From Chitinophagaceae bacterium (GTDB lineage: Bacteria > Bacteroidota > Bacteroidia > Chitinophagales > Chitinophagaceae), in NCBI GenBank assembly GCA_016713965.1, contig JADJOC010000003.1, positions 356,584 to 420,583 of the forward strand: a stretch of DNA of 64,000 nucleotides, read 5' to 3'. Of the stretch, positions 56,270 through 64,000 are shown one piece after another. The first letter of the stretch is position 1. Each line of letters begins with the position of its first letter. Under the pieces are notes generated by a model. That model had not been told where the DNA came from, made no database searches, and saw nothing but the letters and a program-made list of their open reading frames with translations. Position numbers and translations under genes: made by a program.

Positions 56270-56351
56270 TTGATTGGTTGTGGTATGCAAAAATAAATAT
56301 TCAATATTCAATAATACCTACTCAAATTGCATTTATTTTTGCAGCAATTTA

Positions 56352-57275
56352 ATGATTGTTCACACAGACATACAAAACCTTCCAAATTTTAAAAATGCCG
56401 TAATAACGGTAGGTGTATTTGATGGTGTGCATACCGGCCACCGGCAAATTATAGCACTAATGAAATCTGAAGCGGAAAAAATCGGTGGTGAAACCGTTCT
56501 TATTACATTTGACCCCCACCCTGCTTTAATACTGCAAAGTAAGGCTGATTTGCAATTACTGAATACTTTGGATGAAAAAACCGCCTTACTAAAAGAACAG
56601 GGAATCAATCACTTAATAGTTATACCTTTTACACAACATTTCTCCAAACAAACAGCTGAAGAATATGTAGATGATTTTTTAGTAAATAATTTTCATCCTC
56701 ATTCTATTATTATTGGCCATGACCACAGGTTCGGAAAAAACCGTTCAGGCGATTTCGCATTATTACAACAAAAAGCAAAAGAGCACAATTTTATAGTAAA
56801 AGAAACTGAGGCTTATCTACTGGAAAATATAAATGTGAGTTCCACCCACATTCGTAAAGCTTTATTGGGTAGCGATATAGAAATGGCTAATAAATTTTTA
56901 GGTTATGATTATTTTTTTACCGGAACGGTTGTTTTAGGAAATAAATTGGGGAGAACGATTGGCTATCCTACCGCAAATATCGTGTTGAATGAAAAAGCCA
57001 AGTTAGTACCCGGTAATGCAGTGTATGCAGTACATGTGACACATGATAATAAATTATACAAAGGAATGATGAATATTGGCATCAGGCCTACTATAGCTGG
57101 TATTAACAGGGTTGTGGAGGTAAACATTTTTGATTTTGATGCAGAAATTTACGGAGATAATCTTAGGGTTAGTGTAAAAAATAAACTAAGAAGTGAAGTA
57201 AAATTTGATACGCTTAACGAGTTAAAACACCAGTTAGGTAAAGATAGGGAAGCTGCTTTAAAAGCATTAAAATGA
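56352..57275 (+). CDS. ribF: bifunctional riboflavin kinase / FAD synthetase
   Basis: This 307-residue cytoplasmic enzyme makes FMN and FAD. The N-terminal adenylyltransferase (about 15-170) shows VGVFDGVHTGHRQII, IGHDHRFGKNRSGDF and STHIRKALLGSDIEMANKFL; the C-terminal kinase (about 180-305) shows LGRTIGYPTANIVL, GMMNIGIRPTI and VEVNIFDFDAEIYGD. All motifs are present. ATG 56352 is chosen because the longer frame from 56274 adds 26 residues that are not family-like. A TAnnTTTG-like box lies about 20 bases upstream. Confidence 0.96.
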   Translation: MIVHTDIQNLPNFKNAVITVGVFDGVHTGHRQIIALMKSEAEKIGGETVLITFDPHPALILQSKADLQLLNTLDEKTALLKEQGINHLIVIPFTQHFSKQTAEEYVDDFLVNNFHPHSIIIGHDHRFGKNRSGDFALLQQKAKEHNFIVKETEAYLLENINVSSTHIRKALLGSDIEMANKFLGYDYFFTGTVVLGNKLGRTIGYPTANIVLNEKAKLVPGNAVYAVHVTHDNKLYKGMMNIGIRPTIAGINRVVEVNIFDFDAEIYGDNLRVSVKNKLRSEVKFDTLNELKHQLGKDREAALKALK

Positions 57276-57352
57276 AAGTTACCATAATAAATTTAGCCGG
57301 ATAGTTTTTCCTGCTTTACCCCTGCATAAAAAATAGCTACTGTAAATAGTAC

Positions 57353-57402
57353 GGGTCATCCTATAAATAGGTAATCCACATTGGGAATGGATTTGTGGAG
57401 AA
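57353..57402. repeat. 51-bp dispersed repeat, copy B
   Basis: Inverted copy of 9219-9269 with four differences. It ends 9 bases before the left end of the IS at 57411, so the repeat and this IS may have moved together. Confidence 0.75.
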
Positions 57403-57410
57403 TGGTAATG

Positions 57411-58656
57411 TACTGAAAAATGGTTGGTGGATTTTTCCAAGAAAATTCTTATAATGCGTCATCTAATCTGAAGAGGAAATAAGCTCTGGTGGAGACCAAC
57501 TTATCAGCAATAAGATTAGAGTTTATATTGAAAAAGAGCAGCGTTTTGCTGCTCTTTTATGCATTTTCGGGTAAGCCCAATGGCTTTAAAAACTCATTTT
57601 TGTTAGAAAAATATACATACCACTTAATAAAGTTGATTCTGTTTTTTGGAGTAAGACCCCTGTGTAAATCTAAATGATTTTTTAAATGGCTAAAGTAACC
57701 TTCTATGCCATTTGTTGTATGAGGTATTTTTGAGTTAGATAAGTAATGAAACATATTAGGTAAAGCTCTTTTATGGTAAAATAGGATCGCCTTAATAATT
57801 TGTGAGTGTACCAATATCTTTTAGAATTTTCCTTAAATGTTTTCTCATTAATATATACCTTATGTATTACATACCAGTTATCAAGTTGTTTAATCCAAAA
57901 CAACTTATCATTGTGTGTTTTTATTCTCAGCAGCATTAAAATTAAACCTCGAAGTTGCTGGCCTAATTCATGCTTGGGATAGCGTGTAAGCCACAACAGG
58001 CACATACGCTGGATATGGACAAGGCAACGCTGCACTTTAACATCAGATATAGATTTTTTGATTGCTTTTAATATGCTTTTATGGCCATCGGTGGTAATAC
58101 TTTCTAATTGTAATCCTAAGCGAATAAGGTTATCTAAATCCTCTTTAATTTCTACATAATGTTCTCCATCAGAAAATCTGATAAGCTGTGCATATCCATC
58201 TAAATCATCCTGGTAAGCCAATAAACAAAACTTTTTAAAATAAGTAGCATCTATTCTAAGATTTACCTGGCCTCTTTTAATAATTTTTATCTGAGGCGCT
58301 TGCTCAAGTAGCGTATAAAATGTTCGTTGAAGTGTATCTATTGAATAACCACTGTCCCTTGATAATGTCTTATAAGTTTGTCGTTCCAATACCCATTTTT
58401 TAAACCAGGTAAACCGATTTTTTATACGCTGTTCTTTCCTGTTAGAGGTAAATAAAATCCCGCAATTTTTGCACTTAAATCTTTGTTTACCATGGCGTTT
58501 TCCCCAGCCAATTACCTTCAGCTGCCCACATGACCAGCATCGCTTTTTTTGAAATGTTCATAAAAATAAAAGTTTGATGAAACACGTTTCATCAAACTTC
58601 TGTCAAATCTTTTACTATAATACTTCTTAGCAGTTTTTAACAACCATTTTTCAGTA
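57411..58656. mobile_element. IS256/IS1249-like insertion sequence
   Basis: Exact inverted repeats TACTGAAAAATGGTTG (57411-57426) and its complement (58641-58656) bound a 1246-bp element with one minus-strand transposase. Internal hairpins lie at both ends of the gene: AAAAGAGCAGC / GCTGCTCTTTT near 57532-57557 and AAGTTTGATGAAA / TTTCATCAAACTT at 58570-58599. No direct duplication was found. Confidence 0.78.
57557..58561 (-). pseudogene. MULE-type transposase with N-terminal zinc ribbon, frameshifted
   Basis: About 335 residues. The N-terminus from ATG 58561 needs one extra A in a seven-A run and then reads RCWSCGQLKVIGWGKRHGKQ and FKCKNCG, a zinc ribbon. The middle, 57703-58389, holds the LRIDATYFKKF strand with the first catalytic Asp, TTDGHKSILKAI, and QRCLVHIQRMCLLW, the C-x2-H signature of IS256/MULE transposases. 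The C-terminal piece 57557-57814 holds HTTNGIEGYFSHLKNHLDLH with the catalytic Glu. Only two indels are needed, so the element may be active in the living cell. Confidence 0.85.
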
Positions 58657-58781
58657 TTATACCAAAAAAATAATTTTTTAATTTAAAAATTTATAGGGTG
58701 GTAATTTCTTCATCTTGCTTATTGATAATTATCTTTGCATCTTCATTTGCATATTTGCACATTAGCAAATTATAAAGAAAT

Positions 58782-58865
58782 GCGGCGATGGCGAAATTGG
58801 TAGACGCACTACCTTGAGGTGGTAGCGCCTGAAAGGGCTTGGGAGTTCGAATCTCCTTTGCCGCA
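58782..58865 (+). tRNA. tRNA-Leu (GAG)
   Basis: An 84-nt gene with acceptor GCGGCGA / TTGCCGC, D-arm with GGTAGAC, anticodon stem CTACC / GGTAG around TTGAGGT (anticodon GAG), a long variable arm (CGCCTGAAAGGGCTTGG region), T-arm GTTCGAATC and A73, as expected for a class II leucine tRNA. CCA is not encoded. Confidence 0.96.
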
Positions 58866-58871
58866 CTTTAC

Positions 58872-58900
58872 ATAGCCAGGCAGCCCTGGCTATTTCTTTT
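58872..58900 (+). terminator. intrinsic terminator after tRNA-Leu
   Basis: ATAGCCAGG and CCTGGCTAT pair around CAGC, followed by TTTCTTTTT. It also lies at the 3' end of the convergent decarboxylase gene. Confidence 0.85.
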
Positions 58901-60378
58901 TATTGCCAGTTTTCACTTAACTTATTTCCGATCTTTTTTGTTTCTTTTATCAATAATTCTAAATCAGATTTTTTGGTGCGGTGATTAGTAATAGCTAAGC
59001 GGATGGCAAATTTATTACCTAAAATGGTAGAAGAAGGCGAAGCAATACCTTGTTCCTGCAATTGTATTAATATCTCTTTATTTAAATTATTTAATTCTTC
59101 GTTATTGTATTCCTCTTTTTTGTATCGGTAGCAAACTATGTTCATAGTTACTGGGGTAATTAATTCTAAATCATTTTCCATTTTTACCAATTCACCAAAA
59201 TAAAAAGCCTGGGCAATGTTTTGCCGGATTAATTCAATGTATTTTTCCAATCCGTTTTCTTTTAAGCACATCCATACTTTTAAAGCCTTAAAGCCCCGGG
59301 ATAATTCTAATCCATAATTGTTTACAGCATCAGGCCCTCCTGCCAGGCCTCTTTTTTCCTGCATTAAATAATTGGGCGTAACTGAAAAAGCATTGCGGTG
59401 CGCCTCTGCATTTTTAATTAATACGCAACCAATTTCATATGGCATATACATCCATTTGTGTAAATCAAATGCCACGCTGTCTGCCTGCTCAATTCCTTTC
59501 AGCGGGGCAGCATATTCAGGAACCAATTTAGCCAGGGCACCGAAAGCACCATCTACATGTAGCCATAAATTATATTTTTTTGATACAGCAATAAGCTCAT
59601 CCAATGGGTCTATAGCACCTGTATTTACCGTCCCGGCATTGGCTACAATACAAAAAGGCATATTACCGGCTGCCATATCTTTTTCAATTGCCTGGGTAAG
59701 CTCGCTGATATTTATTTTATATTTTTCATCTACGCTAATTTTTCTTATAGCATCTGTTCCCAATCCCAGCACTTCTGCAGCTTTTTGTAGGCAACTGTGT
59801 GTTTCTGTAGAGCAATATATCAGCATTTGCCCGGTCATTGTTTTTAAACCTTCCTTTCGTACATTCTTTTTTAATTGATGATTTCTGGCAACAGTTAAAG
59901 CCGTAACATTTGCCATAGAAGCACCACTTAATAAAATACCGGAAGCTGCCTTAGGATAGTTCATCATTTGCTTGCACCATTCCACTACCTGCCTGTCTAC
60001 ATACATAGCAGCATGTTCACCAATGCCAGTATTAGGGTTCATGCCCGCAGCCAGCATTTCTGCAAGCATGCCAAACGGTGTGCCCGTACCTTGCACCCAG
60101 GCAAAAAAACGTGGATGGATATTGCCTTTGTTATATGGTAAAATGAATTGTTTGAATTCATCATAAATTTCTTCAATTTCCTGTGGTTGTTTTGGAATAT
60201 CCTGATCTAAAAAATACTTTGCTTCATCAGGTATTTTGCGCCAAACAGGCTCTTTACTAATATTTTCTAAATAATTCATCATGTCATCAATCATTTGATG
60301 GCCAAGCTTGCGCATGTTATCCCAATTTTGAGGATCAAGCGTAAAATCTTTTTTTACAGTCTCTAATATATTTTTCAT
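58900..60378 (-). CDS. group II PLP-dependent (aromatic) amino acid decarboxylase family enzyme
   Basis: This intact 492-residue enzyme resembles aromatic-L-amino-acid decarboxylases. Visible: GNIHPRFFAWVQGTGTPFGM, SGASMANVTALTVARN, the His that stacks on PLP in CSTETHSCLQKAA, LWLHVDGAFGALAKL with the PLP-pairing Asp, and DLHKWMYMPYEIGCVL with the Schiff-base Lys. Aromatic or related amino acids are probable substrates; the exact one cannot be read. It would produce biogenic amines in the cytoplasm. It is a single gene, convergent with tRNA-Leu. Confidence 0.92.
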   Translation of the reverse strand: MKNILETVKKDFTLDPQNWDNMRKLGHQMIDDMMNYLENISKEPVWRKIPDEAKYFLDQDIPKQPQEIEEIYDEFKQFILPYNKGNIHPRFFAWVQGTGTPFGMLAEMLAAGMNPNTGIGEHAAMYVDRQVVEWCKQMMNYPKAASGILLSGASMANVTALTVARNHQLKKNVRKEGLKTMTGQMLIYCSTETHSCLQKAAEVLGLGTDAIRKISVDEKYKINISELTQAIEKDMAAGNMPFCIVANAGTVNTGAIDPLDELIAVSKKYNLWLHVDGAFGALAKLVPEYAAPLKGIEQADSVAFDLHKWMYMPYEIGCVLIKNAEAHRNAFSVTPNYLMQEKRGLAGGPDAVNNYGLELSRGFKALKVWMCLKENGLEKYIELIRQNIAQAFYFGELVKMENDLELITPVTMNIVCYRYKKEEYNNEELNNLNKEILIQLQEQGIASPSSTILGNKFAIRLAITNHRTKKSDLELLIKETKKIGNKLSENWQ

Positions 60379-60839
60379 ACTATATTTATAGAATTAGATA
60401 TTTTTAGCTCAAAGTTACTATGGTATTGAGTTACTCTATATTTACTTTTTTTCTTAATAAAAAAAGTAACAAAAAAATCAAGGCTGCGAGTAAATAGCTA
60501 AAATTTACTCCGTTGCGCTACAGCGAAAAAAGCTACACTTGAACTTTTCTACACTAATGAACCAATACCATTATCAGCTTTTGTACTTTATATCATAATT
60601 TTCGCTGCTTTACGCTCCACTTTGTAAATTTCTTTACGCTATTTTTTCGAGGCCGGGTAACAGACCTTATTAAAAAACAGTAGTAAGTAATTTCAGATCT
60701 TTGATTTGCGCTTATTCTACTTAATCCTATATTTTAAAAGAGTGATGTTTTAATTTGATCAGGGAGATAGTTAAGATGCATCTATTACTAAAATTATAGA
60801 TGTGGAGATAGTATTTTTATTATAAAAATTACTGGTTTA
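60379..60839. other. intergenic repeat-like region
   Basis: No gene is seen. The segment 60420-60680 includes a hairpin TTACTTTTTT / AAAAAAGTAA (about 60438-60472), then AAGGCTGCGAGTAAATAGC and GTTGCGCTACAGCGAAAAA blocks that look like an interspersed repeat. I saw no second copy in this window. Confidence 0.45.
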
Positions 60840-61820
60840 TTATTCTTCCACATTAAATATCCCATCTACAAATTGTTGTTTATTAAAAATAAGCAGGTCT
60901 TCCGCTTTTTCCCCAACACCAATAAATTTTACGGGTATTTTAAATAAATCAGCTATAGCTAATACCACTCCACCTTTTGCAGTGCCATCTAACTTTGTAA
61001 TAGCCAGCGCAGTTACATCTGTAGCAGCAGTAAAATGTTTAGCTTGCTCCAAAGCATTTTGCCCGGTGCTGCCATCTAATACTAACATTACTTCATGTGG
61101 TGCATCTGGAATTACTTTTTGTATAACCCTTTTTATTTTTGTAAGCTCTTCCATCAGGTAGGCTTTATTATGTAATCTTCCTGCAGTATCAATTAAAATT
61201 ACATCTACATTTTTAGCTATCCCGCTGTTTACAGTATCAAACGCTACCGATGCAGGATCGCTACCCATTTCTTTTTTTACAATGGGCACACCTGTACGTT
61301 CGCTCCATATAGTTAGCTGGTCTACCGCAGCAGCCCTGAAAGTATCTGCTGCTCCTAATAAAACTGATTTGCCGGCCTTGGAAAAATTATGTGCCAGCTT
61401 ACCAATGGTTGTGGTTTTGCCCACTCCATTTACACCTACTACTAGAATGATATGTGGTTTATGTGTAGCAGGTAATTCATAATTCTCATAGCTGTTGCTC
61501 TGTGGGGCACTTACTAAAATATTTTGTATTTCTTCTTTTAAAATTTTATTAAGCTCGCTGGTATTAAGGTATTTATCTTTGGCAACTCTTTTCTCTATCT
61601 GCTCAATAATTTTTACAGTAGTTTCTATACCTACATCAGCACTTACCAGCGCATCTTCCAGGTTATCCAACACTTCTTCATCTACTCTGCTTTTGCCTGC
61701 TATGGCTTTTGTTATTTTGCTGAAAAAACCTTCTCTTGTTTTCTGTAAACCCTGGTCTAAGGTTTCCTGTTGTTGTTTTTTACCAAAGAGTTTGTCAAAT
61801 ATTCCTATAATAAAATGCAC
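60840..61820 (-). CDS. ftsY: signal recognition particle receptor FtsY
   Basis: This intact 326-residue SRP-type GTPase docks ribosome-SRP complexes at the inner membrane. The short N-terminal acidic region of other phyla is absent; the N domain starts at IFDKLFGKKQQQETL. GTPase motifs: GVNGVGKTTTIGKLA (G1), DTFRAAAVDQL (G2 region), DTAGRLHNKAYLMEEL (G3), TKLDGTAKGG (G4), and the closing FIGVGEKAEDLL. It is the last gene of the rpmB-rpmG-DUF4295-ftsY order, a hallmark of Bacteroidota. Confidence 0.97.
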   Translation of the reverse strand: MHFIIGIFDKLFGKKQQQETLDQGLQKTREGFFSKITKAIAGKSRVDEEVLDNLEDALVSADVGIETTVKIIEQIEKRVAKDKYLNTSELNKILKEEIQNILVSAPQSNSYENYELPATHKPHIILVVGVNGVGKTTTIGKLAHNFSKAGKSVLLGAADTFRAAAVDQLTIWSERTGVPIVKKEMGSDPASVAFDTVNSGIAKNVDVILIDTAGRLHNKAYLMEELTKIKRVIQKVIPDAPHEVMLVLDGSTGQNALEQAKHFTAATDVTALAITKLDGTAKGGVVLAIADLFKIPVKFIGVGEKAEDLLIFNKQQFVDGIFNVEE

Positions 61821-61960
61821 CTGGCATAATAGGAAGCCTGCACTGGTAATTTAACATATACGTAATATAAATTTATATTTATTGAATGCCTTACACATAA
61901 TAAAGAAAGCCATTCTGGAAAACAGAACAGCTTTTTTATAATTATTTTTTCTTAAAAACC

Positions 61961-62131
61961 CTAGCCAGCCAGGTGTTCTTTAATTTTGTCTTTGTGTACA
62001 ATTGCTTCTTTAAAAGTATAAGCGCCTGTTTTTGGACTGCGTACAGTACGTATTACTTTTGTCCAGTTTTTTGCTTCCGCTGCTGCTTTTTGATCTTTAG
62101 TTTTTATCGCGGTTTTAGCTGCTTTTGCCAT
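61961..62131 (-). CDS. DUF4295 family small protein
   Basis: A 56-residue frame runs from ATG 62129-62131 to TAG at 61961. The end RSPKTGAYTFKEAIVHKDKI is the conserved part of DUF4295, a Bacteroidota-specific small basic protein encoded between rpmG and ftsY. Its location supports a ribosome-linked role, but the function is not known. The N-terminal 20 residues are Ala/Lys-rich and variable. Confidence 0.93.
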   Translation of the reverse strand: MAKAAKTAIKTKDQKAAAEAKNWTKVIRTVRSPKTGAYTFKEAIVHKDKIKEHLAG

Positions 62132-62175
62132 AATTTTTTAATTTGCAAATGTGCCAATGTGCCAATGTGCTAAAA

Positions 62176-62307
62176 TTAATTTGCAAATTTGCTGATTGGC
62201 ATATTCTGTTTATTTGTAGAAATATAGCGGCTGGTACCAGGTTTGCCACTGGTTTTGTGTTCCGTACATTCTAAAATTACCTGAACCCTGTTTCCTTTCT
62301 TTGCCAT
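62176..62307 (-). CDS. rpmG: ribosomal protein L33, shortened C-terminus
   Basis: From ATG 62305-62307 the frame reads MAKKGNRVQVILECTEHKTS, then GKPGTSRYISTNKQN, a normal Bacteroidota L33 start. It then ends after MPISKFAN at TAA 62176-62178. L33 of this phylum is usually about 60 residues and closes with a basic segment ending in HKEIK; that part is missing here, giving 43 residues. The last codons lie in a small repeat of TGCCAATG and TTGCAAAT words (62140-62200), so repeat DNA has replaced the 3' end, or the assembly is wrong. An essential-type gene this short is notable. Confidence 0.85.
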   Translation of the reverse strand: MAKKGNRVQVILECTEHKTSGKPGTSRYISTNKQNMPISKFAN

Positions 62308-62389
62308 TTTATTATAGTTGATATATTAATTATTGGAACGGGATAATTATTAAGCAAAATACTTTTATTAATCCCTTCAACATTATTTA

Positions 62390-62626
62390 TTAAACATAAA
62401 TCCCTTCAGCTCTCATTTTTTTAACTACTGAATACAAACCGTTTTTATTAATAGTCCTGATAGCTTCTGTGGATAATTTTAAAGTAATCCATACATCTTC
62501 TTCCAGCTAAAAAATAACGCTTTGTTTGCAGGTTTGGTAAAACCTGCGCTTTGTTTTAATATTGGAATGAGAAACCTTATTTCCTGTAATAGGCCTCTTA
62601 CCGGTGATCTGACATACTCTAGCCAT
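62390..62626 (-). CDS. rpmB: ribosomal protein L28, two compensating frameshifts
   Basis: From ATG 62624-62626 the reading is MARVCQITGKRPITGNKVSH then KTKRRF. One T is missing after that, and one extra G follows near 62510; between them the corrected text is FLPNLQTKRYFLAEEDVWIT, and the end is MRAEGIYV at stop 62390. The uncorrected frame shows an internal TAG. The corrected length is 78 residues, normal for L28. Because this gene is essential in most bacteria, these indels are best read as sequence errors. It is the first gene of the ribosomal-ftsY group. Confidence 0.9.
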
Positions 62627-62784
62627 TGTACTGTTTTTGGACGGCAAAGGTAATGAAATTATCAACACATAATAAATTTATACTAATATTTTTTGTATTT
62701 ATATAAAATATCCTTGTATTGTTGTTTACTTTTTACCAAATAAGGGCAAATTTAATTATTATCACCTATTTAATTGCTTGTAAA

Positions 62785-63204
62785 ATGATAAAACACCAGG
62801 TATCTACCAGTTATAAAGGAAATATGGCATTTGCTGCAGAAATTGACCATCACAACGTATTAATGGATGCCTCAGTAAATGATGGTGGGGATGATGCGGC
62901 ACCCAGTCCTAAAAAATTAATGCTGGCAAGCCTTGCCGGTTGTACAGGCATTGATATAGTCTCTATTCTAAGTAAAATGAAAGTTTCGTTCAGTCATTTT
63001 GATATTATGATAGAGGCCACCTTAACTGATGATCATCCCTAAAATTTATAATCATGTATCGATAACATATTCTATTAAGGTGAAAGAACAGGATAAGCCT
63101 AAAATGGAAAAAGCTGTGCAGTTATCACAAGAAAAATATTGTGGTGTAAATGCTATGTTTAAAGCTTTTGCAACTGTTATTTATGCCATCAAATATATCA
63201 GTTA
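62785..63204 (+). CDS. OsmC family protein (second copy), frameshifted
   Basis: About 139 residues; the open piece from ATG 62785 ends at 63042, and a break near 63035 hides the rest, which reads HVSITYSIKVKEQDKPKMEK, then QLSQEKYCGVNAMF and stops at 63204. The two redox Cys are in LAGCTGIDIVSIL and KYCGVNAM. The N-terminus is shorter than in the OsmC at 26654, typical of the YhfA-like subgroup. It protects against organic peroxides or handles small thiols; the exact substrate is unknown. Its end overlaps by 7 bases with the end of the convergent EamA gene. Confidence 0.88.
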
Positions 63205-64000
63205 GTAGCCACTTTTCTTTTACTTAGCCGTGCCATCTGGAGTATTATAGCAATTACTATAAAACCAAGTCCTGTATAAAAATGGATAGTAAGAATTTTA
63301 TTTTCTTTGAAAATGATGATCGCTAATACTATACCATAGATTGGCTCTAAATTATAAGTAAGGTTAGCCGTAAATGCTGATATTTTTTTTAATGCTTTTA
63401 ATTGTAAATCAAAACATATTATGGTACAAAGCCATGATAAAACCACCAGCCAGCCCCAGTCGGAAGCGGTAGGCCAGTAATAAGCGGCGTTGAATTTTAC
63501 CAGGTACAAAGGAATTAAAAAGGTAAGCGTTAACAAACCTCCCGACATTTCATAAATAATAATTGTTTTTGGCGAAAAATCTCGGGTTAATAATTTATTA
63601 TAAATGGCAAAAAACATAAAAGCACCCGCTGCAATAATGCCAAAAATAATTCCTGTTTTGTAGTGCGGATGAAAGTCAAAAATTATATAAATACCTATTA
63701 TAGCTAAAAATCCAAGTGCAGCTTCTATCCATACTATCTTCTTTTTTAAAAGTAATGGCTCCAGAAAAGCAGTGAAAAACCCTACAGAAGAAAAACAAGT
63801 TAGCGCTACGGATATGTTGGCATATTTTATACTTCCATAAAAGGCTACCCAATGTAATGCTACAATACATCCTGCCATTATTTTTCCTGTATCTTTTAAA
63901 GAAAGAATACGAAAATCTTTGCGATAAAGTTGAACAATAAAAAGAGTGAGTACGGTAATCAATAACCGGTACCAAACCAGCAGCACTTCATTAAGTGCAA
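63198..64000 (-). CDS. EamA/DMT-family transporter, N-terminus outside the window
   Basis: The visible 267 codons show about nine hydrophobic segments with the duplicated EamA layout; CIVALHWVAFYGSIKYANIS ends the first repeat start, and LTYNLEPIYGIVLAIIIFKE is the usual end of the second repeat with its conserved Glu-Pro. The frame is open to base 64000 (ALNEVLLVWYRLL), so the start lies beyond the right edge. It exports or imports a small metabolite at the inner membrane; the substrate is unknown. Confidence 0.9.
   Translation of the reverse strand, partial: ALNEVLLVWYRLLITVLTLFIVQLYRKDFRILSLKDTGKIMAGCIVALHWVAFYGSIKYANISVALTCFSSVGFFTAFLEPLLLKKKIVWIEAALGFLAIIGIYIIFDFHPHYKTGIIFGIIAAGAFMFFAIYNKLLTRDFSPKTIIIYEMSGGLLTLTFLIPLYLVKFNAAYYWPTASDWGWLVVLSWLCTIICFDLQLKALKKISAFTANLTYNLEPIYGIVLAIIIFKENKILTIHFYTGLGFIVIAIILQMARLSKRKVATN

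Overview
The window looks like chromosomal DNA of a Bacteroidota bacterium, most likely near the Chitinophagaceae. The evidence is the low GC content, lipoproteins whose lipobox Cys is followed by KK, promoter-like TAnnTTTG boxes, the gene order rpmB-rpmG-DUF4295-ftsY, and several Bacteroidota-type protein families. About twenty reading frames are broken by single-base indels, mostly in A/T homopolymers. The same run-length differences separate two copies of one insertion sequence, so much of the breakage is probably sequencing or assembly error. I give each such gene as one spanning entry and name its pieces.

Layout. 0-6 kb: 3' end of murF, a small envelope-stress group (holin-like and YtxH proteins), a 1.45-kb IS, a universal stress protein (Usp), a 50-residue membrane protein and an orphan NtrC-type sigma-54 activator. 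6-16 kb: a patchwork of mobile DNA (IS5-like and IS630-like remnants, two MITE-like palindromic elements), arsenic genes (acr3, arsM, arsR with two matching operator-like palindromes), a large repeat adhesin, and a three-gene group of unrecognised small proteins ending in a Cys-rich one. 16-44 kb: a stress and ion-homeostasis island. It holds a glycosyltransferase-phosphatase fusion, DUF389 protein, AI-2E permease, copper-binding Cys-rich protein, sterol-desaturase-like hydroxylase, NhaA, ClC channel, PNPOx-like protein, OsmC, four two-domain Usps, phospholipase D, PfkB kinase, P-type ATPase, and a histidine kinase paired with a REC-CRP hybrid regulator. 44-64 kb: mostly housekeeping genes (tRNA-Cys, udp, dapF, corA, truB, msrA, an oligopeptide-binding protein, M1 peptidase, flippase, purM, ribF, tRNA-Leu, an aromatic amino acid decarboxylase-type gene, ftsY, rpmG, rpmB, OsmC, an EamA transporter), interrupted by one more IS.

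How the genes may work together. A perfect FNR-type palindrome lies between the divergent osmC/PNPOx pair and the Usp trio. A looser TGAT-N4-ATCA site lies before a small membrane-protein cluster that precedes another Usp. The REC-CRP regulator 14 kb away keeps the Glu and Arg of the FNR/CRP recognition helix. My best hypothesis for a distinctive system here is a two-component-controlled, low-oxygen or redox stress regulon built of Usp, OsmC, PfkB and ion transporters. This is inference and untested.

Intergenic DNA is rich in dispersed palindromic repeats of at least five families. Two of them sit at or inside gene ends (acr3 and rpmG).
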